A DNA stretch of 64,000 nt from Desmodesmus armatus (Eukaryota; Chlorophyta; Chlorophyceae; Sphaeropleales; Scenedesmaceae): positions 1 to 64,000 of the forward strand of contig VIIQ02000228.1 in assembly GCA_007449985.2 (NCBI GenBank), read 5' to 3'. The number at the start of each line of letters is the position of its first letter. The first letter of the stretch is position 1. A program made the position numbers and the translations under genes. The notes under the pieces were generated by a model that made no database searches, had not been told where the DNA came from, and saw nothing but the letters and a program-made list of their open reading frames with translations. This document shows positions 11,456 through 23,395 of this stretch, one piece after another.

Positions 11456-14400
11456 CAAGCTCTGTTAGCATCAAATGCAGTGTGGTGTTAATGTGCAAGA
11501 CTTTGGCAGAGCTGAAGTGATGAAATTAGGCATGAGCGGGGGGGGGGGGGGGGTGTGAAATGGTGGCACAAGCATAAATACACAACATGCAAATTAGGCT
11601 AGCAGGCCATGTGCTATGCAGGCAATAACAGGCTCCAGTACCAAAAAATGTAGTGTGGTGTTGATGTGAGAGACTTTGGCAGAGCTGAAGTGATGAAACT
11701 AGGCATGAGCAAGGGGGAGGGGGGGGGGGGGAGTTGAAATGCTGTCTCAAGCATTGATACATATGATGCGATTTAGCATGGAGTGCCATGTGCTATGCAT
11801 TCATTGTCAAGCTCTAGTAGCATCAAATGCAGTGTGGTGTTGATGTGAAATATTTTGGCAGAGCTGACGTGCTGAAACTAGGCATGAGCGGGCGGGGAGG
11901 GGGGGGGTGAAAATGGTGACACAAGCATAAATACACAGCATGCAATTAAGGCTAGCAGGCCATGTGCTATGCAGGCAATGACAAGCTCCAGTATCATCAA
12001 GTGCAGTGTGGTGTTAATTTGACAGACTTTGGCAGAGCTGACGTGCTGAAACTAGGCATGAGCGGGGGGGGGGGGGGGAAGGGTGTGAAATGCTGGCACA
12101 TGCATTCATACACAGCATGCAATTTAGGCTAGAAGGCCATGTTCTATCCAGGCAATTACAGGCTCCAGTATCATCAACTGCACTGTGGTGTTCATGTGAG
12201 AGACTTTGGCGGAGCTGATCCTGGGCATGAGCGGGGGGGGGGGGGGGGGGGGGGGGGGATGGCAAAAGGGGGGGGGGTGGATATGCTGTGTCCAGCATCA
12301 CTACACATCATGCCATTCTAGCGTAGAGTACTATGTGCTATGCATTCACTTTGAAGCTCCAGTATCATCAAATGCAGTGTGGTGTTATTTGACAGACTTT
12401 GGCAGAGCTGAAGTGCGGAAACTAGGCATGCATTAATACACAGCTTGCAATTTAGGCTAGAAGGCCATGTCCTATCCAGGCAATTACAGGCTCCAGTATC
12501 ATCAACTGCAGTGTGGTGTTCATGTGAGAGACTTTGGCGGAGCTGATCCTGGGCATGAGCGGGGGGGGGGGGGGGGAGGCAAGGGGGGGGGGATATGCTG
12601 TGTCCAGCATCACTACACATCATGCAATTCTAGCGTAGAGTACTATGTGCTATGCATTCACTTTCGAGCTCCAGTATCATCAAATGCAGTGTGGTGTTAC
12701 TTGACAGACTTTGGCAGAGCTGAAGTGCTGAAACTAGGCATGAGCGGGGGGAGGGGGGGGGGTGAAATGGTGACACAAGCATAAATACACAGCATGCAAT
12801 TAAGGCTAGCAGGCCATGTGCTATGCAGGCAATGACAAGCTCCAGTATCATCAAGTGCAGTGTGGTGTTAATTTGACAGACTTTGGCAGAGCTGAAGTGC
12901 TGAAACTAGGCATGAGCGGGCTGGGGGGGGGTGAAATGCTGGCACATGCATTCATACACACCATGCAATTTAGGCTTGAAGGCCATGTCCTATCCAGGCA
13001 ATTACAGGCTCCAGTATCATCAACTGCAGTGTGGTGTTCATGTGAGAGACTTTGGCGGAGCTGATCCTGGGCATGAGCGGGGGGGGGGGGGGGGGGGGGG
13101 GGGAGGCAAGGGGGGGGGGGGGGGAGATGCTGTGTCCAGCATCACTACACATCATGCCATTCTAGCGTAGAGTAATATGTGCTTTGGATTCACTTTCGAG
13201 CTCCAGTATCATCAAATGCAGTGTGGTGTTATTTGACAGACTTTGGCAGAGGTGAAGTGATGAAATTAGGCATGAGCGGGGGGGGGGGGGTGAAATGGTG
13301 GCACAAGCATAAATACACAACATGCAATTTAGGCTAGCAGGCCATGTGCTATGCGGCAATTATAAGCTCCAGTACCATCAAATGTAGTGTGGTGTTGATG
13401 TGAGAGACTTTGGCAGAGCTGGAGTGATGCAACTAGGCATGAGCAAGGGGGGGGGGGAGTACAAATGCTGGCACACGCATAAATACACAACATGCAATTA
13501 GGCTAGAAGGCCATGTGCTATGCAGGCAATAACAGGCTCCAGTACCATCAAATGCAGTGTGGTGTTGATGTAAGAGACTTTGGCAGAGCTGAAGTGATGA
13601 AACTAGGCATGAGCAAGGGGTAGGAGGGGGGGGTTGAAATGCTGTCTCAAGCATTGATACATATGATGCAATTTAGCATGGAGTGCCATGTGCTATGCAT
13701 TCATTGTCAAGCTCTGGTAGCATCAAATGCAGTGTGGTGTTAATGTGCAAGACTTTGGCAGAGCTGAAGTGATGAAATTAGGCATGAGCGGGGGGGGGGG
13801 TGTGAAATGGTGGCACAAGCATAAATACACAACATGCAAATTAGGCTAGCAGGCCATGTGCTATGCAGGCAATAACAAGCTCCAGTACCATCAAATGTAG
13901 TGTGGTGTTGATGTGAGAGACTTTGGCAGAGCTGAAGTGATGAAACTAGGCATGAGCAAGGGGGAGGGGGGGGGGGGAGTTGAAATGCTGTCTCAAGCAT
14001 TGATACATATGATGCAATTTAGCATGGAGTGCCATGTGCTATGCATTCATTGTCAAGCTCTGGTAGCATCAAATGCAGTGTGGTGTTAATGTGCAAGACT
14101 TTGGCAGAGCTGAAGTGATGAAATTAGGCATGAGCGGGGGGGGGGGGGGGTGAAATGGTGGCACAAGCATAAATACACAACATGCAAAGTAGGCTAGCAG
14201 GCCATGTGCTATGCAGGCAATAACAAGCTCCAGTACCATCAAATGCAGTGTGGTGTTGATGTAAGAGACTTTGGCAGAGCTGAAGTGATGAAACTAGGCA
14301 TGAGCAAGGGGTAGGAGGGGGGGGTTGAAATGCTGTCTCAAGCATTGATACATATGATGCAATTTAGCATGGAGTGCCATGTGCTATGCATTCATTGTCA

Positions 14401-17400
14401 AGCTCTGGTAGCATCAAATGCAGTGTGGTGTTAATGTGCAAGACTTTGGCAGAGCTGAAGTGATGAAATTAGGCATGAGCGGGGGGGGGGGTGTGAAATG
14501 GTGGCACAAGCATAAATACACAACATGCAAATTAGGCTAGCAGGCCATGTGCTATGCAGGCAATAACAAGCTCCAGTACCATCAAATGCAGTGTGGTGTT
14601 GATGTAAGAGACTTTGGCAGAGCTGAAGTGATGAAACTAGGCATGAGCAAGGGGTAGGAGGGGGGGGTTGAAATGCTGTCTCAAGCATTGATACATATGA
14701 TGCAATTTAGCATGGAGTGCCATGTGCTATGCATTCATTGTCAAGCTCTGGTAGCATCAAATGCAGTGTGGTGTTAATGTGCAAGACTTTGGCAGAGCTG
14801 AAGTGATGAAATTAGGCATGAGCGGGGGGGGGGGGGGGTGAAATGGTGGCACAAGCATAAATACACAACATGCAAATTAGGCTAGCAGGCCATGTGCTAT
14901 GCAGGCAATAACAAGCTCCAGTACCATCAAATGCAGTGTGGTGTTGATGTGAGAGACTTTGGCAGAGCTGAAGTGATGAAACTAGGCATGAGCAAGGGGG
15001 AGGGGGGGGGGGGGGGAGTTGAAATGCTGTCTCAAGCATTGATACATATGATGCAATTTAGCATGGAGTGCCATGTGCTATGCATTCATTGTCAAGCTCT
15101 AGTAGCATCAAATGCAGTGTGGTGTTGATGTGAAATATTTTGGCAGAGCTGACGTGCTGAAACTAGGCATGAGCGGGCGGGGAGGGGGGGGGGGTGAAAT
15201 GGTGACACAAGCATAAATACACAGCATGCAGTTTAGGCTAGCAGGCCATGTGCTATGCAGGCAATAACAAGCTCCAGTACCATCAAATGTAGTGTGGTGT
15301 TGATGTGAGAGACTTTGGCAGAGCTGAAGTGATGAAACTAGGCATGAGCAAGGGGGAGGGGGGGGGGGGGGGGAGTTGAAATGCTGTCTCAAGCATTGAT
15401 ACATATGATGCAATTTAGCATGGAGTGCCATGTGCTATGTATTCATTGTCAAGCTCTAGTAGCATCAAATGCAGTGTGGTGTTGATGTGAAATATTTTGG
15501 CAGAGCTGACGTTCTGAAACTAGGCATGAGCGGGCTGGGGGGGGGGGTGAAATGCTGGCACAAGCATAAATACACAACATGCAAATTAGGCTAGAAGGCC
15601 ATGTGCTATGCAGGCAATGACAAGCTCCAGTATCATCAAGTGCAGCGTGGTGTTAATATGACAGACTTTGGCAGAGTTGAAGTGCTGAAACTAGGCATGA
15701 GCGGGGGGGGGGGGGGTTGAAATGCTGTCTCATGCATAAATACACAGCATGCAATTCAAGGTTAGAGTACTATGTGCTGTGCATTCATTGTCAAGCTCTA
15801 GTAGCATCAAATGCAGTGTGGTGTTAATGTGCAAGACTTTGGCAGAGCTGACGTGCTGAAACTAGGCATGAGCGGGCGGGCGGGGGGCGGGGGGGGGGGG
15901 GGGGGGGTGAAATGGTGGCACAAGCATAAATACACAACATGCAATTTAGGCTAGCAGGCCATGTGCTATGCAGGCAATAACAAGCTCTAGTACCATCAAA
16001 TGTCGTGTGGTGTTGATGTGAGAGACTTTGGCAGAGCTGAAGTGATGAAACTAGGCATGAGCAAGGGGTAGGGGGGGGGGAGTTGAAATGCTGTCTCAAG
16101 CATTGATACATATGATGCAATTTAGCATGGAGTGACATGTGCTATGCATTCATTGTCAAGCTCTAGTAGCATCAAATGCAGTGTGGTATTAATTTGACAG
16201 ACTTTGGCAGAGCTGAAGTGCTGAAACTAGGCATGAGCGGGGGGGGGGGGTTGAAATGCTGTCTCATGCATAAATACACAGCATGCAATTCTAGGTTAGA
16301 GTACTATGTGCTGTGCATTCATTGTCAAGCTCTAGTAGCATCAAATGCAGTGTGGTGTTAATGTGCAAGACTTTGGCAGAGCTGACGTGCTGAAACTAGG
16401 CATGAGCGGGCGGGCGGGGGGCGGGGGGGGGGGGGGGGGTGAAATGGTGGCACAAGCATAAATACACAACATGCAATTTAGGCTAGCAGGCCATGTGCTA
16501 TGCAGGCAATACCAAGCTCCAGTACCATCAAATGTAGTGTGGTGTTGATGTGAGAGACTTGGCAGAGCTGAAGTGATGAAAACTAGGCATGAGCAAGGGG
16601 TAGGGGGGGGGGGGGAGTTGAAATGCTGTCTCAAGCATTGATACATATGATGCAATTTAGCATGGAGTGACATGTGCTATGCATTCATTGTCAAGCTCTA
16701 GTAGCATCAAATGCAGTGTGGTGTTAATTTGACAGACTTTGGCAGAGCTGAAGTGATGCAACTAGGCATGAGCGGGGTGGGGGGGGGGGGTATAAATGCT
16801 GGCACAAGCATAAATACACAGCATGCAATTAGGCTAGATGGCCATGTGCTATGCAGGCAATAACAGGCTCTTGTACCATGAAATGCAGTGTGGTGTTGAT
16901 GTGAGAGACTTTGGCAGAGCTGAAGTGATGAAACTTGGCATGAGCAAGGGGTAGGGGGGGGGGGGAGGTGAAATGCTGTCTCAAGCATTGATACATATGA
17001 TGCAATTTAGCATGGAGTGCCATGTGCTATGCATTCATTGTCAAGCTCTAGTCGCATCTAATGCAGTGTGGTGTTAATGTGAAATATTTTGGCAGAGCTG
17101 ACGTGCTGAAACTAGGCATGAGCGGGGGGGGGGGGGGGTGAAATGCTGGCACATGCATCATACACAGCATGCAATTTAGGCTAGAAGGCCATGTTCTATC
17201 CAGGCAATTACAGGCTCCAGTATCATCAACTGCAGTGTGGTGTTCATGTGAGAGACTTTGGCGGAGCTGATCCTGGGCATGAGCGGGGGGGGGGGGGGGG
17301 GGGGGATGGCAAAAGGGGGGGGGGGGATATGCTGTGTCCAGCATCACTACACATCATGCCATTCTAGCGTAGAGTACTATGTGCAATGCATTCACTTTGA

Positions 17401-19074
17401 AGCTCCAGTATCATCAAATGCAGTGTGGTGTTATTTGACAGACTTTGGCAGAGCTGAAGTGCGGAAACTAGGCATGCATTAATACACAGCTTGCAATTTA
17501 GGCTAGAAGGCCATGTCCTATCCAGGCAATTACAGGCTCCAGTATCATCAACTGCAGTGTGGTGTTCATGTGAGAGACTTTGGTGGAGCTGATCCTGGGC
17601 ATGAGCGGGGGGGGGGGGGGGGGGAGGCAAGGGGGGGGGGGGGGGATATGCTGTGTCCAGCATCACTACACATCATGCAATTGTAGCGTAGAGTACTATG
17701 TGCTATGCATTCACTTTCGAGCTCCAGTATCATCAAATGCAGTGTGGTGTTATTTGACAGACTTTGGCAGAGGTGAAGTGATGAAATTAGGCATGAGCGG
17801 GGGGGGGGGGGTGAAATGGTGGCACAAGCATAAATACACAACATGCAATTTAGGCTAGCAGGCCATGTGCTATGCCGGCAATTATAAGCTCCAGTACCAT
17901 CAAATGTAGTGTGGTGTTGATGTGAGAGACTTTGGCAGAGCTGAAGTGATGCAACTAGGCATGAGCAAGGGGGGGGGGGGGGAGTACAAATGCTGGCACA
18001 CGCATAAATACACAACATGCAATTAGGCAAGAAGGCCATGTGCTATGCAGGCAATAACAGGCTCCAGTACCATCAAATGCAGTGTGGTGTTGATGTAAGA
18101 GACTTTGGCAGAGCTGAAGTGGTGAAACTAGGCATGAGCAAGGGGTAGGAGGGGGGGGGGGGGGGTTGAAATGCTGTCTCAAGCATTGATACATATGATG
18201 CAATTTAGCATGGAGTGACATGTGCTATGCATTCATTGTCAAGCTCTGGTAGCATCAAATGCAGTGTGGTGTTAATGTGCAAGACTTTGGCAGAGCTGAA
18301 GTGATGAAATTAGGCATGAGCGGGGGGGGGGGGGTGAAATGGTGGCACAAGCATAAATACACAACATGCAAATTAGGCTAGCAGGCCATGTGCTATGCCG
18401 GCAATTACAAGCTCCAGTACCATCAAATGTAGTGTGGTGTTGATGTGAGAGACTTTGGCAGAGCTGAAGTGATGAAACTAGGCATGAGCAAGGGGGAGGG
18501 GGGGGGGGAGTTGAAATGCTGTCTCAAGCATTGATACATATGATGCAATTTAGCATGGAGTGCCATGTGCTATGTATTCATTGTCAAGCTCTAGTAGCAT
18601 CAAATGCAGTGTGGTGTTAATTTGACAGACTTTGGCAGAGCTGAAGTGATGCAACTAGGCATGAGCGGGGAGGGGGGGGGGTGAAATGCTGGCACATGCA
18701 TTAATACACAGCATGCAATTTAGGCTAGAAGGCCATGTCCTATCAGGCAATTACAGGATCCAGTATCATCAACTGCAGTCTGGTGTTAATTTGACAGACT
18801 TTGGCAGAGCTGAAGTGATGAAACTAGGCATGAGCAAGGGGGAGGGGGGGGGGGAGTTGAAATGCTGTCTCAAGCATTGATACATATGATGCAATTTAGC
18901 ATGGAGTGCCATGTGCTATGTATTCATTTTCAAGCTCTAGTAGCATCAAATGCAGTGTGGTGTTAATTTGACAGACTTTGGCAGAGCTGAAGTGATGCAA
19001 CTAGGCATGAGCGGGGGGGGGGGGGGGTTGAAATGCTGTCTCATGCATAAATACACAGCATGCAATTCTAGGTT

Positions 19075-20850
19075 AGAGTACTATGTGCTGTGCATTCATT
19101 GTCAAGCTCTAGTAGCATCAAATGCAGTGTGGTGTTAATGTGCAAGACTTTGGCAGAGCTGACGTGCTGAAACTAGGCATGAGCGGGCGGGCGGGGGGCG
19201 GGGGGGGGGGGGGGGGGTGAAATGGTGGCACAAGCATAAATACACAACATGCAATTTAGGCTAGCAGGCCATGTGCTATGCAGGCAATAACAAGCTCCAG
19301 TACCATCAAATGTAGTGTGGTGTTGATGTGAGAGACTTTGGCAGAGCTGAAGTGATGAAACTAGGCATGAGCAAGGGGTAGGGGGGGGGGGGGGGTTGAA
19401 ATGCTGTCTCAAGCATTGATACATATGATGCAATTTAGCATAGAGTGACATGTGCTATGCATTCATTGTCAAGCTCTAGTAGCATCAAATGCAGTGTGGT
19501 GTTAATTTGACAGACTTTGGCAGAGCTGAAGTGATGCAACTAGGCATGAGCGGGGTGGGGGGGGGGGTATAAATGCTGGCACAAGCATAAATACACAGCA
19601 TGCAATTAGGCTAGATGGCCATGTGCTATGCAGGCAATAACAGGCTCTTGTACCATGAAATGCAGTGTGGTGTTGATGTGAGAGACTTTGGCAGAGCTGA
19701 AGTGATGAAACTTGGCATGAGCAAGGGGTAGGGGGGGGGGGGAGGTGAAATGCTGTCTCAAGCATTGATACATATGATGCAATTTAGCATGGAGTGCCAT
19801 GTGCTATGTATTCATTGTCAAGCTCTAGTAGCATCAAATGCAGTGTGGTGTTAATTTGACAGACTTTGGCAGAGCTGAAGTGATGCAACTAGGCATGAGC
19901 GGGGGGGGGGGGGGGGGTGAAATGCTGTCTCATGCATAAATACACAGCATGCAATTCTAGGTTAGAGTACTATGTGCTGTGCATTCATTGTCAAGCTCTA
20001 GTAGCATCAAATGCAGTGTGGTGTTAATGTGCAAGACTTTGGCAGAGCTGACGTGCTGAAACTAGGCATGAGCGGGCGGGCGGGGGGCGGGGGGGGGGGG
20101 TGAAATGGTGGCACAAGCATAAATACACAACATGCAATTTAGGCTAGCAGGCCATGTGCTATGCAGGCAATAACAAGCTCCAGTACCATCAAATGTAGTG
20201 TGGTGTTGATGTGAGAGACTTTGGCAGAGCTGAAGTGATGAAACTAGGCATGAGCAAGGGGTAGGGGGGGGGGGGGAGTTGAAATGCTGTCTCAAGCATT
20301 GATACATATGATGCAATTTAGCATAGAGTGACATGTGCTATGCATTCATTGTCAAGCTCTAGTAGCATCAAATGCAGTGTGGTGTTAATTTGACAGACTT
20401 TGGCAGAGCTGAAGTGATGCAACTAGGCATGAGCGGGGTGGGGGGGGGGGTATAAATGCTGGCACAAGCATAAATACACAGCATGCAATTAGGCTAGATG
20501 GCCATGTGCTATGCAGGCAATAACAGGCTCTTGTACCATGAAATGCAGTGTGGTGTTGATGTGAGAGACTTTGGCAGAGCTGAAGTGATGAAACTTGGCA
20601 TGAGCAAGGGGTAGGGGGGGGGGGGAGGTGAAATGCTGTCTCAAGCATTGATACATATGATGCAATTTAGCATGGAGTGCCATGTGCTATGTATTCATTG
20701 TCAAGCTCTAGTAGCATCAAATGCAGTGTGGTGTTAATTTGACAGACTTTGGCAGAGCTGAAGTGATGCAACTAGGCATGAGCGGGGAGGGGGGGGGGGG
20801 TGAAATGCTGGCACATGCATTAATACACAGCATGCAATTTAGGCTAGAAG
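19075..20850 (+). repeat. Two tandem copies of an 883-889-bp (five-monomer) higher-order repeat
   Basis: Markers AGAGTACTATGTGCTGTGC (19075 and 19964) and CTAGATGGCCATGTG (about 19611 and 20494) are offset by 889 and 883 bp. The blocks are near identical, and the offset difference comes from G-run length. A related partial block is seen near 16280-17000. Confidence 0.75.
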
Positions 20851-23395
20851 GCCATGTCCTATCCAGGCAATTACAGGATCCAGTATCATCAACTGCAGTC
20901 TGGTGTTAATTTGACAGACTTTGGCAGAGCTGAAGTGATGAAACTAGGCATGAGCAAGGGGGAGGGGGGGGGGAGTTGAAATGCTGTCTCAAGCATTGAT
21001 ACATATGATGCAATTTAGCATGGAGTGCCATGTGCTATGTATTCATTGTCAAGCTCTAGTAGCATCAAATGCAGTGTGGTGTTAATTTGACAGACTTTGG
21101 CAGAGCTGAAGTGATGCAACTAGGCATGAGCGGGGTGGGGGGGGGGGGTATAAATGCTGGCACAAGCATAAATACACAGCATGCAATTAGGCTAGAAGGC
21201 CATGTGCTATGCAGGCAATAACAGGCTCTTGTACCATCAAATGCAGTGTGGTGTTGATGTGAGAGACTTTGGCAGAGCTGAAGTGATGAAACTAGGCATG
21301 AGCAAGGGGTAGGGGGGGGGGAGTTGAAATGCTGTCTCAAGCATTGATACATATGATGCAATTTAGCATGGAGTGCCATGTGCTATGCATTCATTGTCAA
21401 GCTCTAGTAGCATCAAATGCAGTGTGGTATTGATGTGAAATATTTTGGCAGAGCTGACGTGCTGAAACTAGGCATGAGCGGGCGGGGAGGGGGGGGGGGG
21501 TGAAATGGTGACACAAGCATAAATACACAGCATGCAGTTTAGGCTAGAAGGCCATGTGCTATGCAGGCAATGACAAGCTCCAGTATCATCAAGTGCAGTG
21601 TGGTGTTAATTGACAGACTTTGGCAGAGTTGAAGTGCTGAAACTAGGCATGAGCAAGGGGTAGGGGGGGGGGGGGAGTTGAAATGCTGTCTCAAGCATTG
21701 ATACATATGATGCAATTTAGCATGGAGTGCCATGTGCTATGCATTCATTGTCAAGCTCTAGTAGCATTAAATGCAGTGTGGTGTTGATGTGAAATTTTGG
21801 CAGAGCTGACGTTCTGAAACTAGGCATGAGCGGGCTGGGGGGGGGGGGGTGAAATGGTGGCACAAGCATAAATACACAACATGCAATTTAGGCTAGAAGG
21901 CCATGTGCTATGCAGGCAATAACAGGCTCCAGTAGCATTAAATGTAGTGTGGTGTTGATGTGAGAGACTTTGGCAGAGCTGAAGTGATGAAACTAGGCAT
22001 GAGCAAGGGGGGGGTGAAATGGTGACACAAGCATAAATACACAGCATGCAATTAAGGCTAGAAGGCCATGTGCTATGCAGGCAATGACAAGCTCCAGTCT
22101 CATCAAGTGCAGTGTGGTGTTAATATGACAGACTTTGGCAGAGTTGAAGTGCTGAAACTAGGCATGAGCGGGGGGGGGGGGGTTGAAATGCTGTCTCATG
22201 CATAAATACACAGCATGCAATTCTAGGTTAGAGTACTATGTGCTGTGCATTCATTGTCAAGCTCTAGTAGCATCAAATGCAGTGTGGTGTTTATGTGCAA
22301 GACTTTGGCAGAGCTGACGTGCTGAAACTAGGCATGAGCGGGCGGGCGGGGGGCGGGGGGGGGGGGGGTGAAATGGTGGCACAAGCATAAATACACAGCA
22401 TCCAGTTTAGGCTAGAAGGCCATGTGCTATGCAGGCAATAACAAGCTCTAGTACCATCAAATGTAGTGTGGTGTTGATGTGAGAGACTTTGGCAGAGCTG
22501 AAGTGATGAAACTAGGCATGAGCAAGGGGTAGGGGGGGGGGGGAGTTGAAATGCTGTCTCAAGCATTGATACATATGATGCAATTTAGCATGGAGTGCCA
22601 TGTGCTATGCATTCATTGTCAAGCTCTAGTAGCATCAAATGCAGTGTGGTGTTGATGTGAAATATTTTGGCAGAGCTGACGTTCTGAAACTAGGCATGAG
22701 CGGGCGGGGAGGGGGGGGGGGTGAAATGCTGGCACAAGCATAAATACACAACATGCAATTTAGGCTAGAAGGCCATGTGCTATGCAGGCAATAACAGGCT
22801 CCAGTACCATCAAATGTAGTGTGGTGTTGATGTGAGAGACTTTGGCAGAGCTGAAGTGATGAAACTAGGCATGAGCAAGGGGGGGGGGGGGTGAAATGGT
22901 GACACAAGCATAAATACACAGCATGCAATTAAGGCTAGAAGGCCATGTGCTATGCAGGCAATGACAAGCTCCAGTATCATCAAGTGCAGTGTGGTGTTAA
23001 TATGACAGACTTTGGCAGAGTCAAAGTGCTGAAACTAGGCATGAGTGGGGGGGGGGGGGAGTTGAAATTCTGTCTCAAGCATAAATACACAGCATGCAAT
23101 TCTAGCGTAGAGTACTATGTGCTGTGCATTCATTGTCAAGCTCTAGTAGCATCAAATGCAGTGTGGTGTTAATGTGCATGACTTTGGCAGAGCTGAAGTG
23201 ATTAAATTAGGCATGAGCGGGGGGGGGGGGGGTGAAATGGTGGCACAAGCATAAATACACAACATGCAATTTAGGCTAGAAGGCCATGTGCTATGCAGGC
23301 AATAACAGGCTCCAGTAGCATTAAATGTAGTGTGGTGTTGATGTGAGAGACTTTGGCAGAGCTGAAGTGATGAAACTAGGCATGAGCAAGGGGTA

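Larger units (their letters stand above)
6922..23395 (+). repeat. Poly-G satellite array, about 172-bp monomers (roughly 90-100 copies)
   Basis: The landmarks GCAGTGTGGTGTT, GACTTTGGCAGAGCTGAAGTG and TAGGCATGAGC recur every 165-180 bp from end to end (for example GGCATGAGC at 7002, 7173, 7351, 7523, 7693 and 7873). Almost every monomer has a G-run of about 8 to more than 20 bases right after GGCATGAGC, always on the + strand. Two main monomer types tend to alternate: one continues TTGAAATGCTGTCTCAAGCA, the other TGAAATGGTGGCACAAGCA. A third type, marked by CTGATCCTGGGCATGAGC, carries two G-runs. Proline-rich frames on the minus strand are translations of the G-runs and are not genes. The monomer size is typical of centromeric or heterochromatic satellites, but nothing here proves such a role. 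Confidence 0.95.

Noticed and set aside
6922..23395. Proline-rich, Cys/His-containing minus-strand proteins from the satellite
   Set aside because: Each is a translation of a poly-G monomer. Frames shift with G-run length and no start or splice pattern is kept.
6922..23395. CRISPR-like array
   Set aside because: There are no short repeats with unique spacers; the whole 172-bp monomer is repeated, and the genome is eukaryotic.
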